From positions 165,251 through 187,215 of the forward strand of contig DMDA01000027.1 in assembly GCA_003451595.1 (NCBI GenBank): 21,965 nt of DNA, in the 5' to 3' direction. Below the pieces are notes generated by a model. It was not told the origin of the DNA. It made no database searches and worked only from the letters and a program-made list of their open reading frames with translations. Made by a program: the position numbers and the translations under genes. This DNA is from Chloroflexota bacterium. Lineage in GTDB: Bacteria; Chloroflexota; Anaerolineae; Caldilineales; Caldilineaceae. Below are positions 14,167-21,965 of the stretch, one piece after another. The number at the start of each line of letters is the position of its first letter. Position 1 is the stretch's first letter.

Positions 14167-15162
14167 TCAGTGATCTAGCGACTCGCGCGCAGCGCGTCCA
14201 AAGACAGTCCCGCACCAGCCGCACGCGATCCCGATGGCTGCACCAGACACAACGACAAGCAGACCCATCCCTGGCGTCAGTGGTGGAACGCCGGGCAACT
14301 GCGGCCAGAAGATCAGGGTGGCGGCAAGCGCCACGCCAGTGCCAGACGCCAGCGCAAAGTGCAGCGTCTGGCGCGCATCGGCGTCGGCAAGGCGCACGGC
14401 ATAGGCCACATCCAGCGCACCTGCTGGCGCCAATGCCAGAAATTGCACTGCCGCGCCCACTGACGCTGCGTCTGGTTGTTGCGCCAACACAAAATTTGCA
14501 AGCGCACGATAGAAGAGCACGGCGGCAATCACCATGATCGCCACGCCTGGACGCCGTAGCAATTGCAGTGCGATCTGGCCGGCAAAGAGGGTAACGCCTG
14601 TTGCCTGCACTGCCACCAGCCATGCTGCGTCGCCGGTGGGCGGGTTGACCGGCAGCAACAAGGAGACGGCCACCGAGAGTTGCAGGATCACGCTCAACTC
14701 TATCGCTTGCAGGCGATGCACATTCCACGCGCGCACAACCGGCAGGCGCGCGGCTTGCCAGATGACGCCGGCCAACATTCCCCACACCGCACCGAGCGTG
14801 AGCACCGTGCGCGCCAGACCTGCCGCGCCATCTACCGCAAACCCGCGCACATCCATCCAGAGGAACCCGACCAACAACAGCAGTCCCCCAAGCGTGAGCA
14901 GATCGGCCAGGCGCCAATCGTGACGTGAGCTAATGCCGGCTGGCCGGGGACGTCGCCCGCGCGCGTGGATGCGCCACCACGCCCCTGCACCTGTGACGGC
15001 GGCAGCAATCGCAATAAGCAGCGCCTGGCGCCAGAATGTCGGTGACGCACCGCCTGCATCGCTCCATGCCTTGAGCACGTAGAGACTGGCAGGTGCGCCA
15101 ATGAGAATTGCCAGGCGTGTTGGCTGGTTTTGGTTGCGTGTTCGATCGTGAGAAGGACACAT
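14167..15162 (-). CDS. Polytopic membrane protein of unknown function
   Basis: I do not recognise this family. From ATG 15162 it is 331 residues, with a short basic start and about nine hydrophobic segments, for example LTLGGLLLLVGFLWMDV, LILGA-like helices in the middle, and GMGLLVVVSGAAIGIACGW near the end. There is no enzymatic motif. The frame stays open to an ATG at 15237, adding 25 polar residues. That stretch spans a strong hairpin behind the neighbouring gene, so I prefer the later start. Neither start has a clear ribosome binding site. The gene follows the secreted DNRLRE protein and may be read with it if the hairpin does not terminate. The hydrophobic pattern, not homology, is the basis for the call. 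Confidence 0.62.
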   Translation of the reverse strand: MCPSHDRTRNQNQPTRLAILIGAPASLYVLKAWSDAGGASPTFWRQALLIAIAAAVTGAGAWWRIHARGRRPRPAGISSRHDWRLADLLTLGGLLLLVGFLWMDVRGFAVDGAAGLARTVLTLGAVWGMLAGVIWQAARLPVVRAWNVHRLQAIELSVILQLSVAVSLLLPVNPPTGDAAWLVAVQATGVTLFAGQIALQLLRRPGVAIMVIAAVLFYRALANFVLAQQPDAASVGAAVQFLALAPAGALDVAYAVRLADADARQTLHFALASGTGVALAATLIFWPQLPGVPPLTPGMGLLVVVSGAAIGIACGWCGTVFGRAARESLDH

Positions 15163-15183
15163 AGGCGCAAAGTCAATGGCTGT

Positions 15184-15225
15184 GCAGCGGGCGGCAGGTA
15201 TTGTTGGGAATCTGTCGCCCGCTGC
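15184..15225 (-). terminator. Hairpin after the secreted DNRLRE gene (no T-tract)
   Basis: GCAGCGGGCG (15184-15193) pairs with CGCCCGCTGC (15216-15225). Four more pairs, one of them G-T, extend it to 14 base pairs around a 14-base loop. It lies 26 bases after the stop codon at 15251. No run of T follows on the minus strand. Probable U-less terminator or processing signal. Confidence 0.5.
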
Positions 15226-15250
15226 CATACATGACATGTCAGCAAATGAA

Positions 15251-17089
15251 TCAGTCGGGGATGGAGCTATGAATGATCGGCAGATAAGCCGCTGGCTGAA
15301 TCTGGTCTGCCAGATCCAGAATCACGGAGCCACCCGTCCCCATCGAGGGATTGAAGGGCTGCGTCTGATTGAGATTGTTAGTCGCCTGGACAAAGAACTC
15401 ATACAGGCCATCGCCATGCCCCAACGCTGCATAGTCGAAGTCGATCGACGTCGTGAGCGGTGTGGGTAGCGCCACTGCTGTCCAGCTGGTGGTGGCGCCG
15501 TTGAGGTCCGTATAGCGATAGCTCAGGTCAAAGCGCACGATCGTCGTACCCGGCGCAAAGAAGCCAACCCACTGCACCGGTATCACATTGGTGACCGGCG
15601 CGTTCGACTGGATGATCGGCGGATTGAACGGCAGCACCAACGCAACGGAGTAGCTAAATATCGTAGTGACTGCCTGGGCATTGGGGCTCCATGGCTGGAC
15701 ATTGCCCACGTTATCGACGGCGCGCACACGGAACTCAAGCTTGTCCCCAAATTGGGCGCCGGTGACCTGGAACGATGTCGCTGTGGTGTCGGCAATCAGA
15801 TCAAACCAATCGCCATCGTTGCGACTCATCTGCAATGTGTAAGACGCGATGCCGGACAGGTTGTCGGAGCCGCTCCAGGTGACGGTGAAGTTGGGAAGGA
15901 AGGTGAACTGCGGCAGCGGGTTGACCGTGGCAACTGGCGGCTCCGAGTCAATGCGCGTCGAGACGGATGGACTCCACGCGCCCAGGTTGCCAGCGTTGTC
16001 GGCGGCCTGCACCTGGAACTCCACGGTGGAGCCATTTGGCGCCTCACGGCGGAAGCCGAAGTTGTCGGTCGATGTTTGATTGCGCCAGTTGACCCAACCG
16101 CCGCCGTTGACGCGGAAGCGCACGTTGTACCACGCCACACCGCTCGCCGGGCAGCCCGGTTGAGCCGGATCAAAAGCCGACCAGAAGACGCGGAACTCTT
16201 GCGGCGAGAAGGTGGGCAGGGCATTCATCGTCGCCACCGGTGGCGCAGTGTCACAGTTGCCGGTGTAGTTGACTTCGAGGAACGGCGCCAGCGCCGAAAT
16301 CTGGCGCCCGTTGAAGCGCCGCCAGCGCCCCAAGGTGGGCGTCTCATCGCCGGTGATGAGCAGACCGCGATTGGGGGTGCCGCTGTCCCAGGCGCGCACG
16401 ACGTCGGTGGCAGGGCCGCTGATCCAGCCGATCGCTGGCGGGATGCTGCCAAGCGGGAACGCCGTGCCACCCAAAAAGTTGGCATTGTTCCACGTGACGC
16501 TGCCCGCATTCCAGTTCTGCTGCATCAACTGGGCGCGAAAATCCATCGACTGGCCATCTCCTGGCGGGTTGATCAGTGTTTGGTTGATAAAGAACGCAGC
16601 GCTATTGATCTGCACATTGGAGGGCAGCGGGCTGAGATCGTATTGGAGCAGAGTGCGCATCGCCTGCGGGCCACTCTGATCCCAACCCAGATTCAGTTGC
16701 GCCAGACCGCCGAAATTGGTGTCCGGCTGGCCCGATGCAATGAAGGTCGCCTGCGACGCCGGCAACTGCACGGTCGCGTTGACAATGTTGCCCTCTACCG
16801 TGTAGTCAATCACGGCGTACTGGGTGCGGTCGGGCAGACCTGCCGCTGCCGCCGCGGCATCGGGCGCAAATCCATCCTCTCCTACAATGGCGCGGGGCAC
16901 TTTGGGCGCCTGTTCCAGCAATTCGATCAGGCTGGGAGGCACTTCGACCGCCGGCGTCGCAGTGGCGCCTGCCGCCTCCTGTGCACGTACTGGCAACGCC
17001 GGCGCCAGCGACAGGAGGATCGCCACCAGGAGCGCCAGGCGCACCCCTCTGGCAGCAACGGTGCGCACTCTCAATACAGACACGTTCAT
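15251..17089 (-). CDS. Secreted DNRLRE-domain protein with FN3/Ig-like repeats
   Basis: A 612-residue exported protein. Residues 1-36 are a Sec signal peptide with a long hydrophobic core and a cut near PVRAQ. Residues 106-275 are a DNRLRE-type module (FIASGQPDTNFGGLAQLNLG, RTLLQYDLSPLP, VTWNNANF), usually found in surface-attached proteins. Three beta-sandwich repeats follow at about 281-380, 383-477 and 485-585. The first two share PPVAT at the start and VEFQVQAADNAGN or LEFRVRAVDNVGN at the end. The C-terminus is AYLPIIHSSIPD. No catalytic motif is visible, so a structural or adhesive role is the likely one. ATG 17089 has AAAGGTGA 5 bases upstream; the frame runs up to 17122, but that stretch contains the ribosome binding site. 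Confidence 0.85.
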   Translation of the reverse strand: MNVSVLRVRTVAARGVRLALLVAILLSLAPALPVRAQEAAGATATPAVEVPPSLIELLEQAPKVPRAIVGEDGFAPDAAAAAAGLPDRTQYAVIDYTVEGNIVNATVQLPASQATFIASGQPDTNFGGLAQLNLGWDQSGPQAMRTLLQYDLSPLPSNVQINSAAFFINQTLINPPGDGQSMDFRAQLMQQNWNAGSVTWNNANFLGGTAFPLGSIPPAIGWISGPATDVVRAWDSGTPNRGLLITGDETPTLGRWRRFNGRQISALAPFLEVNYTGNCDTAPPVATMNALPTFSPQEFRVFWSAFDPAQPGCPASGVAWYNVRFRVNGGGWVNWRNQTSTDNFGFRREAPNGSTVEFQVQAADNAGNLGAWSPSVSTRIDSEPPVATVNPLPQFTFLPNFTVTWSGSDNLSGIASYTLQMSRNDGDWFDLIADTTATSFQVTGAQFGDKLEFRVRAVDNVGNVQPWSPNAQAVTTIFSYSVALVLPFNPPIIQSNAPVTNVIPVQWVGFFAPGTTIVRFDLSYRYTDLNGATTSWTAVALPTPLTTSIDFDYAALGHGDGLYEFFVQATNNLNQTQPFNPSMGTGGSVILDLADQIQPAAYLPIIHSSIPD

Positions 17090-17138
17090 GGCTTTCACCT
17101 TTCTCATAGATAGCACAATCAAACATCGTACATCTGAT

Positions 17139-17171
17139 ATCTTCCCGGAAGCTCAGAGCTTCCGGGAAGAT
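17139..17171. repeat. 14-base-pair intergenic hairpin
   Basis: ATCTTCCCGGAAGC (17139-17152) is perfectly complementary to GCTTCCGGGAAGAT (17158-17171) with a 5-base loop. It lies 50 bases upstream of the DNRLRE gene start. No T-tract follows in either direction. It shares the core CC-N-GGAAGC with the next hairpin. Confidence 0.6.
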
Positions 17172-17218
17172 GAGCAAAGTCTATTTGTGTTGTCTATTAG
17201 CCTTTCTTGCATTCTCCT

Positions 17219-17263
17219 ACAACCATCCACCAGGAAGCATCCTGCTTCCTGGTGGATGGTTGT
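17219..17263. terminator. 21-base-pair perfect hairpin after the lipoprotein gene
   Basis: Positions 17219-17239 pair perfectly with 17243-17263 around a 3-base loop. The core is CCAGGAAGCA/TGCTTCCTGG. It is the longest stem in the window, 65 bases past the lipoprotein stop codon. It lacks a T-tract on the minus strand. It may terminate or protect the lipoprotein message, or be a dispersed repeat. The rest of this 206-base gap holds only the 17139 hairpin. Confidence 0.6.
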
Positions 17264-17328
17264 GTTAGCTCGGAGGAAGGATGGTTTGACGACTACAATG
17301 ACTTATACGGCGCATTTATACAATGCAC

Positions 17329-19521
17329 TTAGCGCGGCCAGTCCACAGCCTGGCGCAGCCAATCGGGCAGTTCGCCTGGAATGGCTGTGATCTGCGTTGC
17401 ATCGCCGCCAGCTGCAGACATGACCCACAAACCCCAGGCGCCGCCGCGCTTGCTCATGAAGGCGATCTGGCGGCCGTCAGGGCTTACAGCGGGCAGACCG
17501 TCCGGCGCCGGGTCGTTCGTCAAGCGAGTGACAGCGCCGTCGGCGACATTCGCTCGATAGAGTTCCCAGTTGCCGTCGCGCTCCTCGCTCATGAAGACCA
17601 CGGCGCTGCCATCCGGGAACCAACGCGGCAGCGAGTCCGACGCCACATTGGTGAACTGCGTACGATTCGACCCATCTGTGCCCATGGTGTAGAGGCCGCA
17701 GTTGTTGCCGGTCGGATCGCAGCCTTTGAGAATGAGCAATTCCTGGCTGGGATGCCAATCCGGGTCCTTGCCGAAGTCCAGCTCGACGTAGTTCATATCG
17801 TTGGGGTCTTCTTTGTCCACCGCCGGTGTAATGTAGATGCGCCAGCGGCGGTCGCCCTGCCGATTGCTGGCAAAGACGATGCGGTCTCCCGTGGGACTCC
17901 AACGGGGTTGGCTATCCTCGATGAAGCGCGAGAAGCGCAGCCGCCGCCCTGTATTTACATCATAGCCGCCGACGCCGAGTTTGTCACTCTGCTGGCTATA
18001 GAAGGCCAAAATCGAACGGTCGGGGCTGAGCGCCGGTTGCATGGCGTTGTTGGCGACCATCTCCGCCTGGGCGCCAGGCGTGGCTTGAACGGCGTAGATA
18101 TCTTCCAGATCGTAGGCGCGATTGCCCTCGCGCAGCACGCGCGAGGCCGAGAAGAGGATCACATTTTGCGGCACCTCATAGGGTGCACCCTCCTGAATGG
18201 CTGGAGCAGCCTGTGGCAGCGGCGGCGCCGGCAGGATGGGGACATTTTCAGTGTTGTTGGCCTCAACATAGGCCGCCGCCACCCAGCCCTGGCCATTCGG
18301 CGCCGTAGGCACACTGGCCGCCCACCACTGACCATCGGCGCTGCGTCCGACGATTTCGCCTGTGGCACCCAGCGGGGCAATGCCGACAATTGGGTATTGC
18401 GTGCCAGGTCCCACGCGGATGTTGACGCCCAACGGCGCCGTGACGCGCCCGCTCGGTACGGTCGCAGCAGCGGCGGCAAATGCTACTGGCTCTGCCGTTG
18501 CATCTTCAGCCACTGGGTCGGGGTCAGCGCTGGCGGCTTCCGGGCTGACGACGACGGCATCAGTGGCCACGATGTAACGGGCGGCGAGTGCGCCGTCAGC
18601 CGTGCGCAGTTCGAGCACGCCGTTTTGGATCGAGTAAGTTGCCACCGCACCTAGCGCGGCAAGATAGGCGGCCTCCTGCTCCATCACACCTGCGGGGTCG
18701 GCGCAGAACATCATAGTAGTGGCAGCCATCCCGATCGTGAGTTTTTCGCCCTCGACTGTGTAGCTGCTGACGTAGTTGTTGCAGCCTGCTGAACCGGAGA
18801 GGCTGCCGTCCTCGCCGAAGATCGCCGTGATCTGTGTGCCTTCGATCAGGCCGACGACCGCCTCTCTGCCGTTGTTGATATTGGTTGCCTGCCAGACGAC
18901 ACCCTGCAAGGTAGGGGTGGCCTGCGCTGTCAGCGAAAGTAAGAGCACGCCGTCACCGTCGAAGAGGCTGAGCTGACCGTCCTCGACGGCGTAGGAGGCG
19001 ACTGCGTCCAGATTGGCAAGGATTGCCTGTTCACGCGCCATCGTGACATCGTCACAGGCGATCAGTGTGCTGCCGCCTTGCGCGATGGTGAGCTGTGCGC
19101 CGTCGAGGGTGTAGCTGGCGAAGAAGCCGTTGCAGCCGCCATTGCCGGTGAGTTGGCCATTCTGGAAGGTGAGAATGGCTTTGCCTTCCGGCGCCGCCGG
19201 CTTGCCTTGCAGGTTGCGATAGCCGGTCACCTGCCAGGTGACGCCTTCCAGCGCCGATGGGGAGGCGGCGGCGATTTCCTCGGCCGGCGCTGCGGTGGGG
19301 GCGACCTCCTCAGCAGGAACTGCGGTGGGCGCTTCAGTGGGCGCTTCAGTGGGCGCTTCAGTGGGCGCTTGCGTTGCAACCTCTGTGGGCGCTTCTGTGG
19401 GGACTTCAGCCGGCGCTGGGGTCGGCGTTGCCGGTGCGCCGCCACAGGCGCCGAAGATCAGACTCAGCAGCGTCATCAGGCCGAACAACAGCATCATTCT
19501 GCGCGCTCTTGGGCGATACAT
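17329..19521 (-). CDS. Lipoprotein with two META domains, an SH3b domain and a TolB-like propeller
   Basis: A 730-residue predicted lipoprotein. The signal ends in LIFGAC with Cys26 as the lipid site. Residues 30-85 are a Pro/Thr/Glu/Ala linker with PTEA repeats. Residues 90-198 and 205-318 are two META (HslJ-like) domains with the GNGGCNGF and GSAGCNNY signatures plus a second Cys in each. Residues 357-422 are a bacterial SH3 domain (VNIRVGPGTQYPIVG, GWVAAAYVE). Residues 490-715 carry PD40/TolB-type blades (PALSPDRSILAFYS, PRWSPTGDRIVFASNR, PAVSPDGRQIAFMSKRGG). All parts are binding modules; no active site is seen, so a cell-envelope binding or sensing role is inferred. ATG 19521 has AAGGAG 6 bases upstream, the clearest start in this half of the window. 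Confidence 0.9.
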   Translation of the reverse strand: MYRPRARRMMLLFGLMTLLSLIFGACGGAPATPTPAPAEVPTEAPTEVATQAPTEAPTEAPTEAPTAVPAEEVAPTAAPAEEIAAASPSALEGVTWQVTGYRNLQGKPAAPEGKAILTFQNGQLTGNGGCNGFFASYTLDGAQLTIAQGGSTLIACDDVTMAREQAILANLDAVASYAVEDGQLSLFDGDGVLLLSLTAQATPTLQGVVWQATNINNGREAVVGLIEGTQITAIFGEDGSLSGSAGCNNYVSSYTVEGEKLTIGMAATTMMFCADPAGVMEQEAAYLAALGAVATYSIQNGVLELRTADGALAARYIVATDAVVVSPEAASADPDPVAEDATAEPVAFAAAAATVPSGRVTAPLGVNIRVGPGTQYPIVGIAPLGATGEIVGRSADGQWWAASVPTAPNGQGWVAAAYVEANNTENVPILPAPPLPQAAPAIQEGAPYEVPQNVILFSASRVLREGNRAYDLEDIYAVQATPGAQAEMVANNAMQPALSPDRSILAFYSQQSDKLGVGGYDVNTGRRLRFSRFIEDSQPRWSPTGDRIVFASNRQGDRRWRIYITPAVDKEDPNDMNYVELDFGKDPDWHPSQELLILKGCDPTGNNCGLYTMGTDGSNRTQFTNVASDSLPRWFPDGSAVVFMSEERDGNWELYRANVADGAVTRLTNDPAPDGLPAVSPDGRQIAFMSKRGGAWGLWVMSAAGGDATQITAIPGELPDWLRQAVDWPR
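19325..19372. repeat. 12-base tandem repeat encoding the PTEA linker
   Basis: The unit GTGGGCGCTTCA occurs three times exactly (19325, 19337, 19349) and once with two end changes (19361). It encodes PTEA units inside the lipoprotein linker. Such repeats change length easily by slippage in multiples of four residues without breaking the frame. Confidence 0.75.
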
Positions 19522-19554
19522 TGTTTTCTCCTTGAAATCTACAAAGCTTGGCTA

Positions 19555-19571
19555 TGCGTAGCAGTTACGCA
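19555..19571. repeat. Short inverted repeat in the lipoprotein gene leader
   Basis: TGCGTA and TACGCA are separated by 5 bases, about 35 bases before the lipoprotein start codon. It could be a small operator or hairpin. The remainder of this 259-base gap up to 19780 shows a 6-base stem GCCTTC/GAAGGC near 19719-19732 and no convincing promoter or gene. Confidence 0.3.
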
Positions 19572-19780
19572 GTTCGCCCACCTTCCCGGTCGATCAATAA
19601 GTGTTCTACAAATCGATTCAGTCATCGCAGGGCCCGCTTCCAGCCAAATGCTCCGAGGCGGCCACGATGTCACACTGGAGGCGATAAACCCGCGGCCATG
19701 CGGCGCGCGTCGTGCACGCCTTCACGAAGGCTTCACGAGTGTGCGGGATGGCGCCTTCTGCTTTTCTTTGTCGCTTCTAT

Positions 19781-21965
19781 TCACGGCTTCACCGGGCGGA
19801 AGGGTGAATTGACGGCAGCAAAGAAGTACTGATCGTCTCTGATCTGGTTCTCAGCGCGCCAGGCGGCAGCAGCTTGCTCGGCTTCGTCGATCTCAGCCTG
19901 CGTCATCTGGTCGGCGAAGCTCCAGCGCTGTTCGGCAAAATGCGGCTCGGTTCCCTCGAACAAAGCATAGAGGAAGAAGCCGGTCGGATAGTCCTGGGCA
20001 ATGAAAGCCGCATGGAAGGCGCCGCTGATGATGGCGTTGCGATGGCCCTGACGGATGGCGTCTGCCAGGCAAACAAGCGCCTCATCGAGAAATTCGTCGC
20101 TGTGCAGCTCGGCGTGCGTGCGCGCAAAGTCGTAGAAGTCAAATTGCGCTGGGGCATAGCCGGCGGCACATGCCTGGCGATACCAGAAGACTGCTTGCTC
20201 CAGGTTGCCATACTGAACCCCCATCGCCTCCGTGGGTTTATAGAGATTGGCAAGCTGACGCATCGCTTCCACGTCGCCGGCTTCAGCCGCGGCGATCAGC
20301 TCGGCGCTGGGTGGGTTGCTGAGCGTCGGGCGCGGCGAGACCGGCGCTCGCACCAGCTCCACGTCGGCAAGAAAGAGCGCGCCGCTGTCGCTCTGGTCGA
20401 AGACGAGCGCCACTTCCGCCACATTCGCCAGGTTGACGCCCGCAAACGCCTGGATCGGCACGCGCACCGGCATCAGCGGCAGCCGCCCGGTGAAGAGCGC
20501 GCCGAAGAGGTCGTCTGGCTGCGCCTCGCCAGCCGGATAGCGCAGCGCCGGTTCGTCCGGGCGCACGGCAACGCTGGCGGTGGCGCCGCTGCGGTCGGTC
20601 ACCCGCACGGAGAATCGCTGTGGCGCGCCAGCTACGTTGAGCGGTGACAGCGGATCGACGGCCGCGCGCACGCTGAACGCATCGTACAGCAGCAGATTGT
20701 CAAGACCGATCGGCAGCTCGAAGCGCAGCGCGCCGCCCGGCGCCGCCCAGCTGACGACGGCATGCGCAGGCTGCCCGGGCACAGTTACCTGCGCGCGGTG
20801 GCAGTCCGCCAGTTCCGGGTTCGTGATCGATGTGTAATAGCCATCGGGACAGAAGAGCGTAGTGACGCCCTCAGCCGTCACCGCGCCGTCAAACGGGCTG
20901 ACGGTGAACGCATCTTCGCCGGTGGGCGTCAGCAGCGGCAGGCGATGGCGCGCCTCTGCCAGCCATGCCGCCTGCGCCGCCTTGCCGTAGAGCGTGTCCG
21001 TTGCCAACGACGCTGCATCGCCGCCCATGCGTTCCAGCGCGGCGCGCACCTGCGCCGGGTCGGCGCTGAAGAGCGTGGTGAGAAAGTCGCCAGCGTAGGC
21101 GATCAAGAAGGCGCGCTGCGCGTCGGCGGCGAGCAGCGGGTCACAGTCGGCGCGATCCTGTCCAGCAAAGGGGTCGCCGGGCAGCGTGTCATTGAAGTGG
21201 TTGTGGTTGGCGCGTTCGAGCCAGAGCGAGGCGGCCCAGGCCTGCTGCTCTGGCGCCAGCCGCGCCGCCTCGAAGAAAACCTGGCCAATCTGATCGGTCA
21301 CGTCGCCGTCGCAAGCCGCGTTGAGCAGCGCCATCGGGACGGGTGCGCCACCGGCCGGATCGACAAGAACGGCGGCAGGGGCGATCAACAACACGCCGGC
21401 AGCGGGTCCATAGCTTCGTGCTTCGCCATCGGTCGCCCACTTGCGCGCCAGCGCCACCGCGCGCTCTGCCCCGCGCGAGTGACCGAAGATCGCCAGCTTG
21501 CCGAGGTCGGCGCGCCCCGCCAGCTCGACGCCGAAATTGTTTTCACCGCCTGCGGCGGCTGTCGCCAGCGCATCCAGGTGCAGCGTGATCAGTTGTTCTA
21601 GCCGTTCGCCCGGAACGCCCTCGCCAAAACCGAAGGTGTCTTCGGCATTGGCGTTGATCGCCAGCGCCACGTAGCCTTGCGCCGCCAGCGCGCTGACCAG
21701 GTAGCCAAAGCCGCGATAATTGGCGCGCTCCACCTCTGGGTCACAGGGCCAGCGGTCGACGCCGTGCTCGGTCTCCGGGCAGCCGGGATGTGTGCCGTGC
21801 AGGATCAGCACGACGGGGTGGGGACCGCCAGTCGGCGGCGCCGCGATCACGCCGTTGAGCCGCACTGGCATCTCGCGGAATCTGCTGTCGGCGGGGAAGC
21901 GCTCTTGAATGATGGTGGCTTCACCCAGGTTGTACTCGACAGCGGGAGGCAGGTCGCCGCTTGCT
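19781..21965 (-). CDS. Secreted-type alpha/beta hydrolase fused to Sel1-like repeats, 5' end outside window
   Basis: The frame is open to the right edge. An ATG at 21871 is internal: the 31 codons upstream (…VEYNLGEATIIQERFPADSRF) continue the same protein smoothly. About 727 residues are visible. Numbering from that ATG, the hydrolase core spans about 18-275, with VVLILHGTHPGC (oxyanion region), the elbow FGHSRGAERAV with Ser132, a likely acid in ACDGDV near 188, and a likely base His in RANHNHFND near 223-225. Residues 320-510 are a beta-rich module, perhaps carbohydrate- or polymer-binding. Residues 525-650 contain Sel1-like repeats (AAEAGDVEAMRQLANLY, AVFWYRQACAAGYAPAQF). Similarity to chlorophyllase/dienelactone-hydrolase-like enzymes suggests ester cleavage; the substrate is unknown. 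Any signal peptide would lie outside the window. Confidence 0.85.
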   Translation of the reverse strand, partial: ASGDLPPAVEYNLGEATIIQERFPADSRFREMPVRLNGVIAAPPTGGPHPVVLILHGTHPGCPETEHGVDRWPCDPEVERANYRGFGYLVSALAAQGYVALAINANAEDTFGFGEGVPGERLEQLITLHLDALATAAAGGENNFGVELAGRADLGKLAIFGHSRGAERAVALARKWATDGEARSYGPAAGVLLIAPAAVLVDPAGGAPVPMALLNAACDGDVTDQIGQVFFEAARLAPEQQAWAASLWLERANHNHFNDTLPGDPFAGQDRADCDPLLAADAQRAFLIAYAGDFLTTLFSADPAQVRAALERMGGDAASLATDTLYGKAAQAAWLAEARHRLPLLTPTGEDAFTVSPFDGAVTAEGVTTLFCPDGYYTSITNPELADCHRAQVTVPGQPAHAVVSWAAPGGALRFELPIGLDNLLLYDAFSVRAAVDPLSPLNVAGAPQRFSVRVTDRSGATASVAVRPDEPALRYPAGEAQPDDLFGALFTGRLPLMPVRVPIQAFAGVNLANVAEVALVFDQSDSGALFLADVELVRAPVSPRPTLSNPPSAELIAAAEAGDVEAMRQLANLYKPTEAMGVQYGNLEQAVFWYRQACAAGYAPAQFDFYDFARTHAELHSDEFLDEALVCLADAIRQGHRNAIISGAFHAAFIAQDYPTGFFLYALFEGTEPHFAEQRWSFADQMTQAEIDEAEQAAAAWRAENQIRDDQYFFAAVNSPFRPVKP

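Noticed and set aside
14123..14917. Minus-strand frame of 264 codons overlapping the membrane protein
   Set aside because: It is Arg/Gly/Cys-rich and lacks hydrophobic helices. The overlapping frame has a regular transmembrane pattern.
15752..17113. Long plus-strand open frame (453 codons) opposite the DNRLRE gene
   Set aside because: Its translation is rich in Arg, His and Gly without any domain. It mirrors a clearly coded minus-strand protein with a signal peptide and repeats.
17323..18654. Long plus-strand open frame (443 codons) opposite the lipoprotein gene
   Set aside because: Low-complexity Arg/His composition, no ribosome binding site, and complete overlap with a well-supported minus-strand gene.
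19325..19372. CRISPR-like short repeats
   Set aside because: They are contiguous 12-base units inside a coding frame with no spacers.

Overview
The window is GC-rich, densely coded bacterial DNA. Every gene lies on the minus strand except one, a histidine phosphatase at 5264-5959. I infer a Chloroflexota member (Caldilineae/Anaerolineae-like). The reasons are the arginine gene order with a stand-alone GNAT acetylglutamate synthase, many large secreted multi-domain proteins, a proline/threonine/glutamate linker behind a lipobox, and C-termini ending in a short hydrophobic-LP motif. No rRNA, tRNA, transposase or CRISPR array was seen.

Region 1 (1-5224) is an arginine operon read right to left: argC, argB, argD, an argA-type GNAT acetyltransferase and carA. 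carA is cut by the left edge and starts at a TTG. Together these genes convert glutamate to acetylornithine and supply the glutaminase subunit for carbamoyl phosphate. Upstream of argC lies a near-consensus sigma-70 promoter (TTGACA-17-TACACT). It is followed by a 21-codon reading frame with five Arg codons, then nested hairpins, then a textbook intrinsic terminator ending 16 bases before the argC start codon. This layout fits ribosome-mediated transcription attenuation by arginine supply and is the most interesting feature of the window.

Region 2 (5264-7427) holds the lone plus-strand histidine phosphatase, a 26-residue C-terminal remnant of a carboxylesterase/phospholipase-type hydrolase, and a two-module VOC (glyoxalase/ring-cleaving dioxygenase type) protein. 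The VOC promoter is straddled by a perfect 8-base palindromic pair.

Region 3 (7428-21965) is mostly cell-surface and export functions. In map order it holds a secreted glucose/sorbosone-dehydrogenase-like protein with PKD and PA14 modules, a membrane-anchored metallophosphatase with a DNRLRE-like tail, an MFS transporter overlapping an esterase by 4 bases, and a polytopic membrane protein of unknown function. It continues with a secreted DNRLRE/FN3-like protein, a lipoprotein with two META domains, an SH3b domain and a TolB-like propeller, and an alpha/beta hydrolase joined to Sel1-like repeats that is cut by the right edge. Strong perfect hairpins without a T-tract sit at or just after several stop codons here. 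Two neighbouring hairpins share a core with one compensatory base-pair change. No stretch over 300 bases lacks a gene.
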